64,000 nt of DNA from Clostridiales bacterium (GTDB taxonomy: Bacteria; Bacillota; Clostridia; Saccharofermentanales; Saccharofermentanaceae): contig JAFZQI010000046.1 in assembly GCA_017620475.1 (NCBI GenBank), positions 22,129 to 86,128 on the forward strand, written 5' to 3'. Shown here piece by piece: positions 1 through 7,439 of this stretch (its first letter is position 1; each line of letters begins with the position of its first letter). The position numbers were made by a program, and so were the translations under genes. The notes under the pieces were generated by a model that had not been told where the DNA came from, ran no database searches, and saw nothing but the letters and a program-made list of their open reading frames with translations.

Positions 1-16
1 GTATATGGCGAAATAA
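1..16 (+). CDS. 3' end of an unidentified upstream gene
   Basis: One reading frame ends with Tyr-Met-Ala-Lys and a TAA at 14-16, immediately before the ribosome site of ruvB. It may be the tail of the preceding gene, and ruvA is the usual neighbour. Five codons cannot identify it and the frame may be chance. Confidence 0.25.
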
Positions 17-32
17 GGAGATATAGCACGGG

Positions 33-1163
33 ATGGACTTTACTGATTTTGAACATGATGATCGAATGATCGCTAGAGAACGGCTTCCTGAAGACCGTGA
101 TGAGAAGAGCCTTCGCCCTTTAACGTGGGACGATTATTCCGGTCAGAAACAGGTCACGGATAATCTTAAGATCTTCATTGAAGCGGCTATGCGACGAGGG
201 GAAGCCCTTGACCATTGCCTTTTATACGGGCCGCCTGGTCTTGGAAAGACGACGCTTGCAGGTATTATTGCGAATGAGATGGGTGTAAACCTGCGTATTA
301 CCACGGGTCCGGCTATTGAGAAGGCAGGGGATCTCGCGGCTTTGCTTACGAGTCTTCAGGAAAGAGAAGTGCTTTTTATCGATGAAATACATCGTCTCAA
401 CCGAAATGTGGAGGAAGTTCTTTATCCGGCGATGGAGGATTTTGCTTTGGATATAATGATCGGTAAAGGGCCGGCAGCCAGATCGATCCGCTTGGATCTT
501 CCGAAGTTTACGCTTATTGGTGCAACAACCCGCGCCGGTATGCTTTCAGCACCTCTTCGTGATCGATTTGGCATGGTTCATCGTCTGGAATTATATAAAC
601 CCGAAGAACTTAAGGTCATTCTTAAACGAGATGCTGAGATCCTTGATATCGGGATCGATGATGAGGGCCTGGATTGTCTAGCGCGCCGATCCCGCGGTAC
701 TCCGCGTATTGCTATTCGCCTGCTTAAGAGATTGCGCGACTTTGCGCAGGTTCGTGGCGGAGGTGTAATCAATCGTGAGATCGCCGAATTCGGTTTGGAG
801 CAGCTTGCTATCGATGAAATGGGACTGGATTCTACGGATAGAAGGATCATGACATCGATTGCCGAGAAATTCCTAGGCGGACCGGTTGGATTAGACACGC
901 TTGCTGCCTGCACCGGTGAAGATGCGGGGACGATAGAGGATGTATATGAACCTTTCCTTATGCAGTGCGGGTTTATTGCAAAGACCCCGAGAGGCAGAGT
1001 GCTTGCCCCACAAGGTTGGAAACATCTCGGTTTGTCTTGCCCTGCTGATCTGGATAGAAAACTCAGCGGTTTAGGTGTTTCTACGAAAAATACAAATGAT
1101 TCTGCCCAGATCACGATCGATGATGTGATAAATAAGCGATCTGAAGATCCCGAGGATGTATAA
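33..1163 (+). CDS. ruvB: Holliday junction branch-migration ATPase RuvB
   Basis: RuvB is the hexameric AAA+ motor that, with RuvA, drives branch migration of Holliday junctions during recombinational repair. The 376-residue protein has a Walker A motif GPPGLGKTT (about residues 66-74), a Walker B motif LFIDEIHRL near 114-122, the ATTRAG sensor segment and RDRFG arginine-finger region, and the C-terminal winged helix with the TPRGR motif. It is some 30-40 residues longer than most RuvB because of a short extra C-terminal tail. An AAGGAG site 12 bases upstream supports the ATG at 33. The stop codon is directly followed by the queH start, so the two genes are cotranscribed. ruvA presumably lies just outside the window. 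Confidence 0.97.
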   Translation: MDFTDFEHDDRMIARERLPEDRDEKSLRPLTWDDYSGQKQVTDNLKIFIEAAMRRGEALDHCLLYGPPGLGKTTLAGIIANEMGVNLRITTGPAIEKAGDLAALLTSLQEREVLFIDEIHRLNRNVEEVLYPAMEDFALDIMIGKGPAARSIRLDLPKFTLIGATTRAGMLSAPLRDRFGMVHRLELYKPEELKVILKRDAEILDIGIDDEGLDCLARRSRGTPRIAIRLLKRLRDFAQVRGGGVINREIAEFGLEQLAIDEMGLDSTDRRIMTSIAEKFLGGPVGLDTLAACTGEDAGTIEDVYEPFLMQCGFIAKTPRGRVLAPQGWKHLGLSCPADLDRKLSGLGVSTKNTNDSAQITIDDVINKRSEDPEDV

Positions 1164-1748
1164 ATGAGTGATGGAAAGATCCTTCTTCATGCCTGTTGTG
1201 CTCCATGTGCGGAATATCCTGTGTTTGATTTGATCTCCCGTGACATGAAACCGGATGTGCTATATTATAATCCGAATATCCATCCGCGCTTCGAATTTGA
1301 CAGGAGAAGGGAACAGGTCGTTCGTTTGGGTGAACTGTTCGATCTTTCCTGTTTTTTTGTCGATGATTTCCGAATGGATGCGTGGCTTTCACGTGAATGG
1401 GAGGATTCTTATACATCACGTTGCGATATGTGTTATGCGATCCGTATGGATTTTAGTGCCAGATATGCGAAGGAGCATGGCTATGATGCTTTTTCCACGA
1501 GTTTGCTGGTAAGTCCGTACCAGCAGCATGACAAAATCAGGGAAATGGCTTCTTCCTGTGCAGAAAGATACGGAGTACGTTTCTTATATATGGATTGGAG
1601 ACCGAATTTCCGGGAAGGACAGAATATGGCACGGGAACACGGCCTATACAGGCAGAAGTATTGCGGATGTATCTATTCGCTGGATGATTCGAAATATAAG
1701 GAGAAGATTATTTCTTCATTCCCGGATGGTTGGGAAGCTTCGCACTAA
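1164..1748 (+). CDS. queH: Epoxyqueuosine reductase QueH
   Basis: QueH is the iron-sulfur enzyme that reduces epoxyqueuosine to queuosine at the tRNA wobble position and replaces the cobalamin-dependent QueG. The 194-residue protein shows the family cysteine pattern: HACCAPC at residues 9-15, a CDMC pair at 87-90 and a CGC near 167-169. These would hold the [4Fe-4S] cluster and a second metal site. The ATG abuts the ruvB stop codon, so translation is probably coupled. Its last 41 bases overlap the convergent rqcH gene on the other strand. Identification rests on the former DUF208 signature and length, both typical. Confidence 0.93.
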   Translation: MSDGKILLHACCAPCAEYPVFDLISRDMKPDVLYYNPNIHPRFEFDRRREQVVRLGELFDLSCFFVDDFRMDAWLSREWEDSYTSRCDMCYAIRMDFSARYAKEHGYDAFSTSLLVSPYQQHDKIREMASSCAERYGVRFLYMDWRPNFREGQNMAREHGLYRQKYCGCIYSLDDSKYKEKIISSFPDGWEASH

Positions 1749-3612
1749 CCAGGATCGTATTATATTCTTCATAGATCACCATTCCGGGTTTGGCTTTCGG
1801 GATCTTCTTGACGTGGCTTACAGGACAGTAATCGATCTGTACACGCACATCGTATTCCGCTTTTGATTCGGAAGTGCCTGTTGAAAAGGCCTTATTACTT
1901 CGTGAGAAGTAAGCCGCAATAGACGCAGCCTCAACAATGGCTTTTTCCGTAGGCTCTTTGCCATTTGTCCGTAGAATAACATGAGTTCCGGGCATGTTCT
2001 TCACGTGAAACCAGATATCATTTTTTGCGGCCACATGAAAGGTGAGATGATCGTTTTGAATGTTGTTTCTTCCGGCCAGTACCTCAAAGTGACCGTCGAC
2101 TTCATATCGGCGGGGAGAAGAGGTGTCTTCCGCTTTTTTCCTCGATGAACTCTTGTCTTTCCTCGATCTGGCCGCTTCAGCCGCTTTCCGAAGAGCGCGG
2201 GAAGAGGCTTTGCCGGATTTGGCCTTGCCGGGATGATACTTTTCAGAAGTTTTGTCGGACTTTTCTTCCTTTTCGGGAGCGATTGCCGTTTGAAACTCGA
2301 ATTCTACAGCCTGCAGATCTTCCGGTTCATTGGCGGCATCGATTGCTTGGATCAAGGATTGCAGGTAGGCCACCTCGGATCTTTCCTCCTCTAGGAAACG
2401 GGTTGCAGCTTCCCTGCGGCTAAGTGCTTTTCGATAACGCTTAAGATAGATCTGTCCCTGTTCTGTAGGCGTCATAGTCGGATCAAGCGCAATTTCCGTA
2501 GTATGGCCGAAATCAGGATAGTCGGGAATAGAGAGTACCTTATCTTCCGGTTGGATCAGATACTGATATGCAAGGATCAATTCGCCCTGTGATTTCATTG
2601 CTTCGGCATCTGCTGTGGCGCGAATATCTTCTTCGTGAATTGACAGTTTTCTAGCGGCGTGATTGTACGCATTGGAAAGAAGAGTACGTATTTGCTTCCG
2701 TTTCGTTTCGAACCGTAGCTGTCTGTCTTTAAAAGCATGGACGATATCCATGGCTTCAGATAGTGAAGATGCAGTTCTGGCGATTCCTGCATCTTTTAAT
2801 TCCAGAGCATGCCAGTCAGAAGGTTCTCCGTCGATATAAAATACTGTCGGTTTCGCTGAATAATGGCAAATGTCGGTTAAAACCGTTTTCAGAACGGATA
2901 TGAGAGACGCGCGATCTTCTTCTGTCAGAGAGGAGTATCCCATTCGTGGATCCAGTTTGGTTTCAAAGCATATATCGTTAGCAAGAAGCGGAGAGAAACC
3001 AAGAAGTGAATCCAGTAATGCTTTGGCAAGAGGGCGCTGGCGTGATTCCTGTAATATCGGCATCTGGTCATGGTTTATCATATCAAGTGCCCTGTCGGGA
3101 GCGATTTTACCTTGCGACGGCGGGGCTTCATAAATCCTGGCGGGCATGATCTCACGGACACGGCTTGTAGAATTATCTACATGGAGGAGCGCGTCAATGA
3201 TCCGATTCTCGGAATTCAGGAAAATAATATTACTATACCGTCCCATCATTTCAACAACCAGTTTCTTGATTGAGGTGTCATGGAGTTCGTCTGTTGTTGA
3301 TATGGATATCGTAATGATACGCTCAAAATCAGGGCATTCGACGGAGAGGATCCTGGCGCCTTGCAGGTGTTTGCGCAGAAGCATACAGAAATTCGGGGGC
3401 ATCTGGGGATTCTCACGCATGACCTCGGTAAACTGAACACGGGGACTCTGCGGGTCACAGCTAAGGAGAAGTTTTTTGTTGCCGGATGCGTTTCTGATAG
3501 TAAAGAATACTTCAAAACGGCTTGGCTGATAGATCTTATCGATCCTGGCGCCGGCAAGTTCACTATTAAGTTCGTGAGCAAGTAGGTGGGTTGAGATTCC
3601 GTCGAGCGGCAT
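1708..3612 (-). CDS. rqcH: Ribosome quality control protein RqcH (NFACT family)
   Basis: This 634-residue protein belongs to the Rqc2/RqcH (NFACT, formerly fibronectin-binding FbpA) family, which binds stalled 50S subunits and directs alanine tailing of nascent chains. Visible are the N-terminal NFACT-N domain, a long charged coiled-coil middle region, a Lys/Ser-rich linker near 470-520 and the C-terminal NFACT-R domain ending in the KPGMVIYEEYNT motif. At the position of the NFACT-N Asp-Arg pair reported to matter for tRNA handling this protein has Glu97-Arg98, a conservative change. GAGGAA lies 8 bases before the ATG. It is last in a leftward operon after prs, prs and a small membrane protein. 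Confidence 0.94.
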   Translation of the reverse strand: MPLDGISTHLLAHELNSELAGARIDKIYQPSRFEVFFTIRNASGNKKLLLSCDPQSPRVQFTEVMRENPQMPPNFCMLLRKHLQGARILSVECPDFERIITISISTTDELHDTSIKKLVVEMMGRYSNIIFLNSENRIIDALLHVDNSTSRVREIMPARIYEAPPSQGKIAPDRALDMINHDQMPILQESRQRPLAKALLDSLLGFSPLLANDICFETKLDPRMGYSSLTEEDRASLISVLKTVLTDICHYSAKPTVFYIDGEPSDWHALELKDAGIARTASSLSEAMDIVHAFKDRQLRFETKRKQIRTLLSNAYNHAARKLSIHEEDIRATADAEAMKSQGELILAYQYLIQPEDKVLSIPDYPDFGHTTEIALDPTMTPTEQGQIYLKRYRKALSRREAATRFLEEERSEVAYLQSLIQAIDAANEPEDLQAVEFEFQTAIAPEKEEKSDKTSEKYHPGKAKSGKASSRALRKAAEAARSRKDKSSSRKKAEDTSSPRRYEVDGHFEVLAGRNNIQNDHLTFHVAAKNDIWFHVKNMPGTHVILRTNGKEPTEKAIVEAASIAAYFSRSNKAFSTGTSESKAEYDVRVQIDYCPVSHVKKIPKAKPGMVIYEEYNTILVSAKLPNHPGMKK

Positions 3613-3615
3613 AGA

Positions 3616-3987
3616 TCATTCCTCTTCGATGTCGGATTCTTTCAGATTTTTCTGCTTTTTCCGATCCAGAATCAGATAGATGATCCACCCGATAAGCATG
3701 GCGGCAATGATTTCAATTCCAAGAACAGTGAAGAACCGATCATAATTATTCATTGCAATAAGGAAATCCAACCCGATAAGAACAAGAATACCGAGAAGAA
3801 GATACAAAATCTTGCCCCAGGAATAGGACCATAAAACGACATATAGAGGCTCCTTATCCGGTTCTTCCACTCTGACCTGAGCTTTGCTCTTCGACGAACG
3901 GGAAGAAGCCGGTGCTTTTCCATGGGAGGAAGCGCCGGAATGTGTGTTCGTACGGGAATGGGAAGATGGATTTTTCTTCTGTGCCAT
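3616..3987 (-). CDS. Small two-helix membrane protein, unknown function
   Basis: The 123-residue protein is not recognised. Its first 45 residues are rich in Ser, His, Lys and Ala with no hydrophobic stretch. Two transmembrane segments follow, at about 57-76 and 86-107, joined by a short polar turn, then a charged Lys/Glu tail. The gene starts 5 bases after the upstream PRPP synthetase stop codon and ends 3 bases before rqcH, so it sits tightly inside that operon. No good ribosome site is visible and translational coupling is likely. A membrane anchor or accessory role is possible but nothing in the sequence shows which. Confidence 0.7.
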   Translation of the reverse strand: MAQKKNPSSHSRTNTHSGASSHGKAPASSRSSKSKAQVRVEEPDKEPLYVVLWSYSWGKILYLLLGILVLIGLDFLIAMNNYDRFFTVLGIEIIAAMLIGWIIYLILDRKKQKNLKESDIEEE

Positions 3988-3992
3988 GACGG

Positions 3993-5261
3993 TTATTCTT
4001 TAGGTTTGACGGTAGACATATCCTTGAGATCGCCTTTGCTGGCAAGGAGTTTCTTGATCTTGTCAGTCGGCTTGATCAGATTCGACAAGGACGAGTCGTG
4101 GTTGATTGCATCGATAAGAAGGGCAACGAACTTGCTCATGTTTACATCTGCGAACCATGGTGCAGCAAGGAGCTCGGGGCGTCTGTAGATCAGGTTTGTT
4201 GCAAATACCTTGGAGATGGTTCCGTTTGCATAAGCTTCGTTAAAGTGCTCGATACCCTCGGTAAAAAGACCGAAAGTAGCTGCGCAATAAATATTTCTTG
4301 CCCCGCGTTTCTTCATCTCACGAGCAATGTCAAGCATGGAATCACCGGACGAAATCATATCGTCAACGATAAGAATGTCCAATCCTTCCACCGATTCGCC
4401 AAGGAATTCATGCGCGATGATCGGGTTTCTGCCGTTTACGACACGAGTGTAATCTCTGCGCTTGTAGAAGGTTCCCAGAGGAACACCGAGCATGGATGCA
4501 AAGTACATTGCACGGGAAATTCCGCCTTCATCCGGGCTGATGACCATAAACTTATCTTCGGTAAAGTGCAGGTCGGGGATCGAGCGATACATCTCTTTGA
4601 TGATCTGATAGGTGGCCGACAGGCTCTCAAAGCCGGAAGTCGGAATCGCGTTGGCGACTCTTTCGTCATGAGCATCGAATGTGATGATGTTTTCAACACC
4701 AAGGTTATAGATCTCTTCGAGTGCAAAAGCACAGTCAAGGGACTCTCTTGAGTTTCTCTTGTGCTGACGTCCCTCATAGAGGAATGGCATGATGACATTG
4801 ATTCTACGGGCTTTTCCGGAGCAGGCAAGAATAACACGCTTGAGGTCCTGATAATGGTCGTCAGGACTCATGTGGTTCGTCTGTCCGAACATTTTATATG
4901 TACACGAGAAATTCGTTACATCGCTGATGATGAAAAGATCGTGTCCACGTACGGAATTTTTCAAAACGGCTTTGCCTTCTCCAGACGAGAATCTCGTATT
5001 CTCAACAGCAAGCCGGTAATCTGTACGATAGAATCCCGGATATTTGCTGATGAATTCATGTTCCTGATATTCGGATCTGCGTTTGTTCAGATACCAGTTG
5101 ACTTTGTCGGTAAATTCTACGCTTCCTTTGAGTGGAACGAGAGCGATCGGCCCAACCGGTGCCATCGGGTTGTCGCCATACTGGTTATAGCGAGAATATG
5201 CACCTTCATCTCGGAATTGAATAATCGGATCCATAGTTTTCTTTACCTCTGCATCATTCAT
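3993..5261 (-). CDS. prs: Ribose-phosphate pyrophosphokinase (PRPP synthetase)
   Basis: Makes 5-phosphoribosyl-1-pyrophosphate from ribose 5-phosphate and ATP for purine, pyrimidine, NAD, His and Trp synthesis. Recognisable are the PRPP-binding loop ILIVDDMISSGDSM, the SPDEGGISRA segment, FDAHD in place of the usual DLHA metal motif, and a catalytic flexible-loop element FYKRRDY that keeps the Lys-x-Arg pair. At 422 residues it is about 100 longer than classical Prs; the extra length is N-terminal and internal. It is the second of two tandem paralogues and retains the more canonical active site. The ATG at 5261 follows the upstream stop by 7 bases; a start at Met10 is also possible. Confidence 0.9.
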   Translation of the reverse strand: MNDAEVKKTMDPIIQFRDEGAYSRYNQYGDNPMAPVGPIALVPLKGSVEFTDKVNWYLNKRRSEYQEHEFISKYPGFYRTDYRLAVENTRFSSGEGKAVLKNSVRGHDLFIISDVTNFSCTYKMFGQTNHMSPDDHYQDLKRVILACSGKARRINVIMPFLYEGRQHKRNSRESLDCAFALEEIYNLGVENIITFDAHDERVANAIPTSGFESLSATYQIIKEMYRSIPDLHFTEDKFMVISPDEGGISRAMYFASMLGVPLGTFYKRRDYTRVVNGRNPIIAHEFLGESVEGLDILIVDDMISSGDSMLDIAREMKKRGARNIYCAATFGLFTEGIEHFNEAYANGTISKVFATNLIYRRPELLAAPWFADVNMSKFVALLIDAINHDSSLSNLIKPTDKIKKLLASKGDLKDMSTVKPKE

Positions 5262-5268
5262 GATTATG

Positions 5269-6498
5269 TTACTTTCCCATTATTTCTTCTATTCGAACCT
5301 GTCCGAGTAGGGAATCATATTTTTCGATCGGACTGATCAGCTTGCCAATAGATTCATCAACATTTAAAGCATCAATCAAACGAGCCACAAAAGGAGTCAT
5401 GTTAACATCAACATACCACGGAGTCTCAAAAAGCTCCTTAGGACGGTATGTGAGATTGGTGCAATATACCTGTTTGATAATGTTTTTCCTGTGTGCCTCA
5501 TTAAAAGGCTCAAGGCCATCTGTAAAGAGACCGAAAGGAGCGGCGCAGAAGACATTACGTGCGCCATTATCGTGCATATATGTAGCGGTACGTATCATGG
5601 TTTTACCGGAATTGATCATATCGTCTACAATAAGAACGTCTTTTCCGCTCGGGTCGTCACCGAGAAAACGGAACTCTTTGATCGGATAATTGCCATCTTC
5701 ATCGACAGTAGTATAATCACGATGCCTATAGAAGATTCCAAGCGGAAGCTCGAGCATTGAAGTGTAGAAGATGGCTCGGGACATAGCCGTTTCGTCAGGA
5801 CTGATGATCATCATGTTGTCTTTGTCAATGTGAAGACCAGGGTTCTTCGAGATAAGCGTACTGATGATCTTATATGCGGATTTCGGCATTTCAATGCCCA
5901 TAAGAGGTACGGCATTAATGATCCTCGGATCATGCGGATCAAATACGATCAGGTTTGCCACGCCAAGATTATAGAGATCTTTAAGCATCTGGGCACAATC
6001 GAGAGACTCGCGTGTAATACTGTGATCCTGGCGTCCTTCGTAAAGGAATGGCATGATCACGTTGATACGGCGGGCTTTGCCGCTTACTGCCATGATGATT
6101 CTAAGAAGATCCCTGAAATGATCGTCCGGACTCTTGAAATGAGGAACTCCGGACAGGGTAAATGTCTCATCATGGGAAAGAACATCTGTAATGATATATA
6201 TATCGTGGCCGCGAACCGTCTGGTTCAGCGTAACTTTGCCTTCTCCGGTCGCAAATCTCGTGATCGTGGCCGAAATTGTATAATCCCTACGTAAATAACC
6301 GGCGCTATTTACATAAGGACTATAATTGTTCTGCTGTTTATCGATTCTTTTTTCGTACAGGATATCATTGACCTGACGCACAAAGCCTTCGTTTGAAGTA
6401 TGGGAAATTATGCCTATTGGACCGAAGGGCTCTAAAAGATAGCCCCTATAATCAAGATCTTCAGCAGGATCCTTTGAACGCATGTTCTCCTCTGACAT
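5269..6498 (-). CDS. PRPP synthetase paralogue with altered flexible loop
   Basis: This 409-residue paralogue heads the operon. It shares the PRPP loop VLIVDDMINSGKTM, FDPHD and RRINVIMPFLYEGRQ segments with its downstream neighbour. Two active-site segments differ: the loop reads FYRHRDY, so the catalytic Lys is replaced by Arg, and the usual SPDxGG reads SPDETA. It may therefore be a slower enzyme or a regulatory partner of the intact copy; that is inference. I chose the ATG at 6498 because GGAGGG lies just upstream, whereas the GTG 12 bases earlier has no ribosome site. Confidence 0.85.
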   Translation of the reverse strand: MSEENMRSKDPAEDLDYRGYLLEPFGPIGIISHTSNEGFVRQVNDILYEKRIDKQQNNYSPYVNSAGYLRRDYTISATITRFATGEGKVTLNQTVRGHDIYIITDVLSHDETFTLSGVPHFKSPDDHFRDLLRIIMAVSGKARRINVIMPFLYEGRQDHSITRESLDCAQMLKDLYNLGVANLIVFDPHDPRIINAVPLMGIEMPKSAYKIISTLISKNPGLHIDKDNMMIISPDETAMSRAIFYTSMLELPLGIFYRHRDYTTVDEDGNYPIKEFRFLGDDPSGKDVLIVDDMINSGKTMIRTATYMHDNGARNVFCAAPFGLFTDGLEPFNEAHRKNIIKQVYCTNLTYRPKELFETPWYVDVNMTPFVARLIDALNVDESIGKLISPIEKYDSLLGQVRIEEIMGK

Positions 6499-6537
6499 AG
6501 CACCCTCCACAAGTCATATAGCATTCGCTACAAAATC

Positions 6538-6543
6538 AGTATA
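6538..6543 (-). promoter_or_regulatory. -10 element of the prs operon promoter
   Basis: On the minus strand TATACT lies 40 bases upstream of the chosen prs-paralogue start. A -35 match 17 bases further up is poor (TACAAA). The surrounding 6511-6699 gap is AT-rich and carries divergent promoters for prs and engB. Confidence 0.5.
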
Positions 6544-6643
6544 CCCCTAATCTTTGTTTTTTTGTACTGTTTACTTTTGTGAAATATTTTGTATTTTTAC
6601 TTTTTCTATAGGTAAAAATACATATAAAAATCATTTGTCAGTT

Positions 6644-6672
6644 TTGCCTTTTTTTGGATCATCCGATATAGT
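6644..6672 (+). promoter_or_regulatory. engB promoter
   Basis: TTGCCT (6644-6649), a 17-base spacer and TATAGT (6667-6672) form a good sigma-A-type promoter. It ends 27 bases before the engB start codon. Confidence 0.7.
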
Positions 6673-6699
6673 ATCTTTGAGTGAATAAGGAGGTATACC

Positions 6700-7311
6700 A
6701 TGGGTATAGCGTTTAGAAAGACCACTTTTTGGGGAGTTGCTGCAGATCTTGCATCCTGTCCGCCTACGGATCGTCCTGAAATCGTGTTTTCCGGCAAGTC
6801 AAATGTCGGGAAGTCATCTTTAATCAATGCTCTGGCGGATAACAGAAAACTGGCCCGTGTCAGCGCTACACCGGGCAAAACACGTACTGTCGTCTATTTC
6901 AATGTCGATGATAAACTGTATTTTGCCGATCTTCCGGGGTATGGTTACGCAAAAGCCTCAAAAGATGTCAAAGAGAAATTTAATAAACTGTGTGATCAGT
7001 ACTTCGTATCCGGAAGAAAATTCTCTCTGGTTCTACATCTGATCGATATCCGTCATGCGCCTTCAAAAGACGACGTTCGTATGCTAGAGTATATGAATCA
7101 GTCCGGTATTCCGTATTTTCTGGTATTTACCAAGTGTGACAAGCTATCGAAGGCCCAGATCCGTAAACAACTTATCGAATTTAGTAAATTCCTTGACTTT
7201 CACGATGATGCGCATTGTTATGCCGTTTCTGCGGATAATAAGTTCGGGATTGAGGAACTTCGGAACGGAATTGAAGAATTTCTTCAGGATGAATTGAAGG
7301 ATTCAATGTAA
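6700..7311 (+). CDS. engB: Ribosome biogenesis GTPase EngB/YsxC
   Basis: EngB (YihA/YsxC) is a TrmE-Era-EngA-YphC-Septin-like GTPase required for late assembly of the 50S subunit. The 203-residue protein has G1 GKSNVGKSS near residues 32-40, the G2 Thr in TPGKTRT, G3 DLPGYG and G4 TKCD, all intact, and the length is typical. AGGAGG sits 5 bases before the ATG, and a clear promoter precedes it. No other gene is close enough upstream on this strand, so it is monocistronic or begins a short unit. A family member often sits beside lon or clpX; neither is here. Confidence 0.96.
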   Translation: MGIAFRKTTFWGVAADLASCPPTDRPEIVFSGKSNVGKSSLINALADNRKLARVSATPGKTRTVVYFNVDDKLYFADLPGYGYAKASKDVKEKFNKLCDQYFVSGRKFSLVLHLIDIRHAPSKDDVRMLEYMNQSGIPYFLVFTKCDKLSKAQIRKQLIEFSKFLDFHDDAHCYAVSADNKFGIEELRNGIEEFLQDELKDSM

Positions 7312-7352
7312 TTGGATACTTTTTCTCATTGATTTGACAAATTGGTCTTGAT

Positions 7353-7370
7353 TGTCGATATTTGTCGAAA
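7353..7370 (+). repeat. Direct repeat TGTCGAWA x2, 10-bp pitch, upstream of comEC
   Basis: TGTCGATA (7353-7360) and TGTCGAAA (7363-7370) start 10 bases apart, one helical turn, and end 69 bases before the comEC start. The same arrangement occurs upstream of the TadE-like gene at 19625-19642. A TTGACA (7334-7339) with a 17-base spacer to GATATT (7357-7362) overlaps the repeat; a TATACT also lies at 7401-7406. It could be an operator or an activator site. Confidence 0.5.
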
Positions 7371-7439
7371 AATGCATTCATTTATCCTTTTTGCACCTAA
7401 TATACTTGATATATCAAGCTTTGAAAGGGTAGAAGAATT

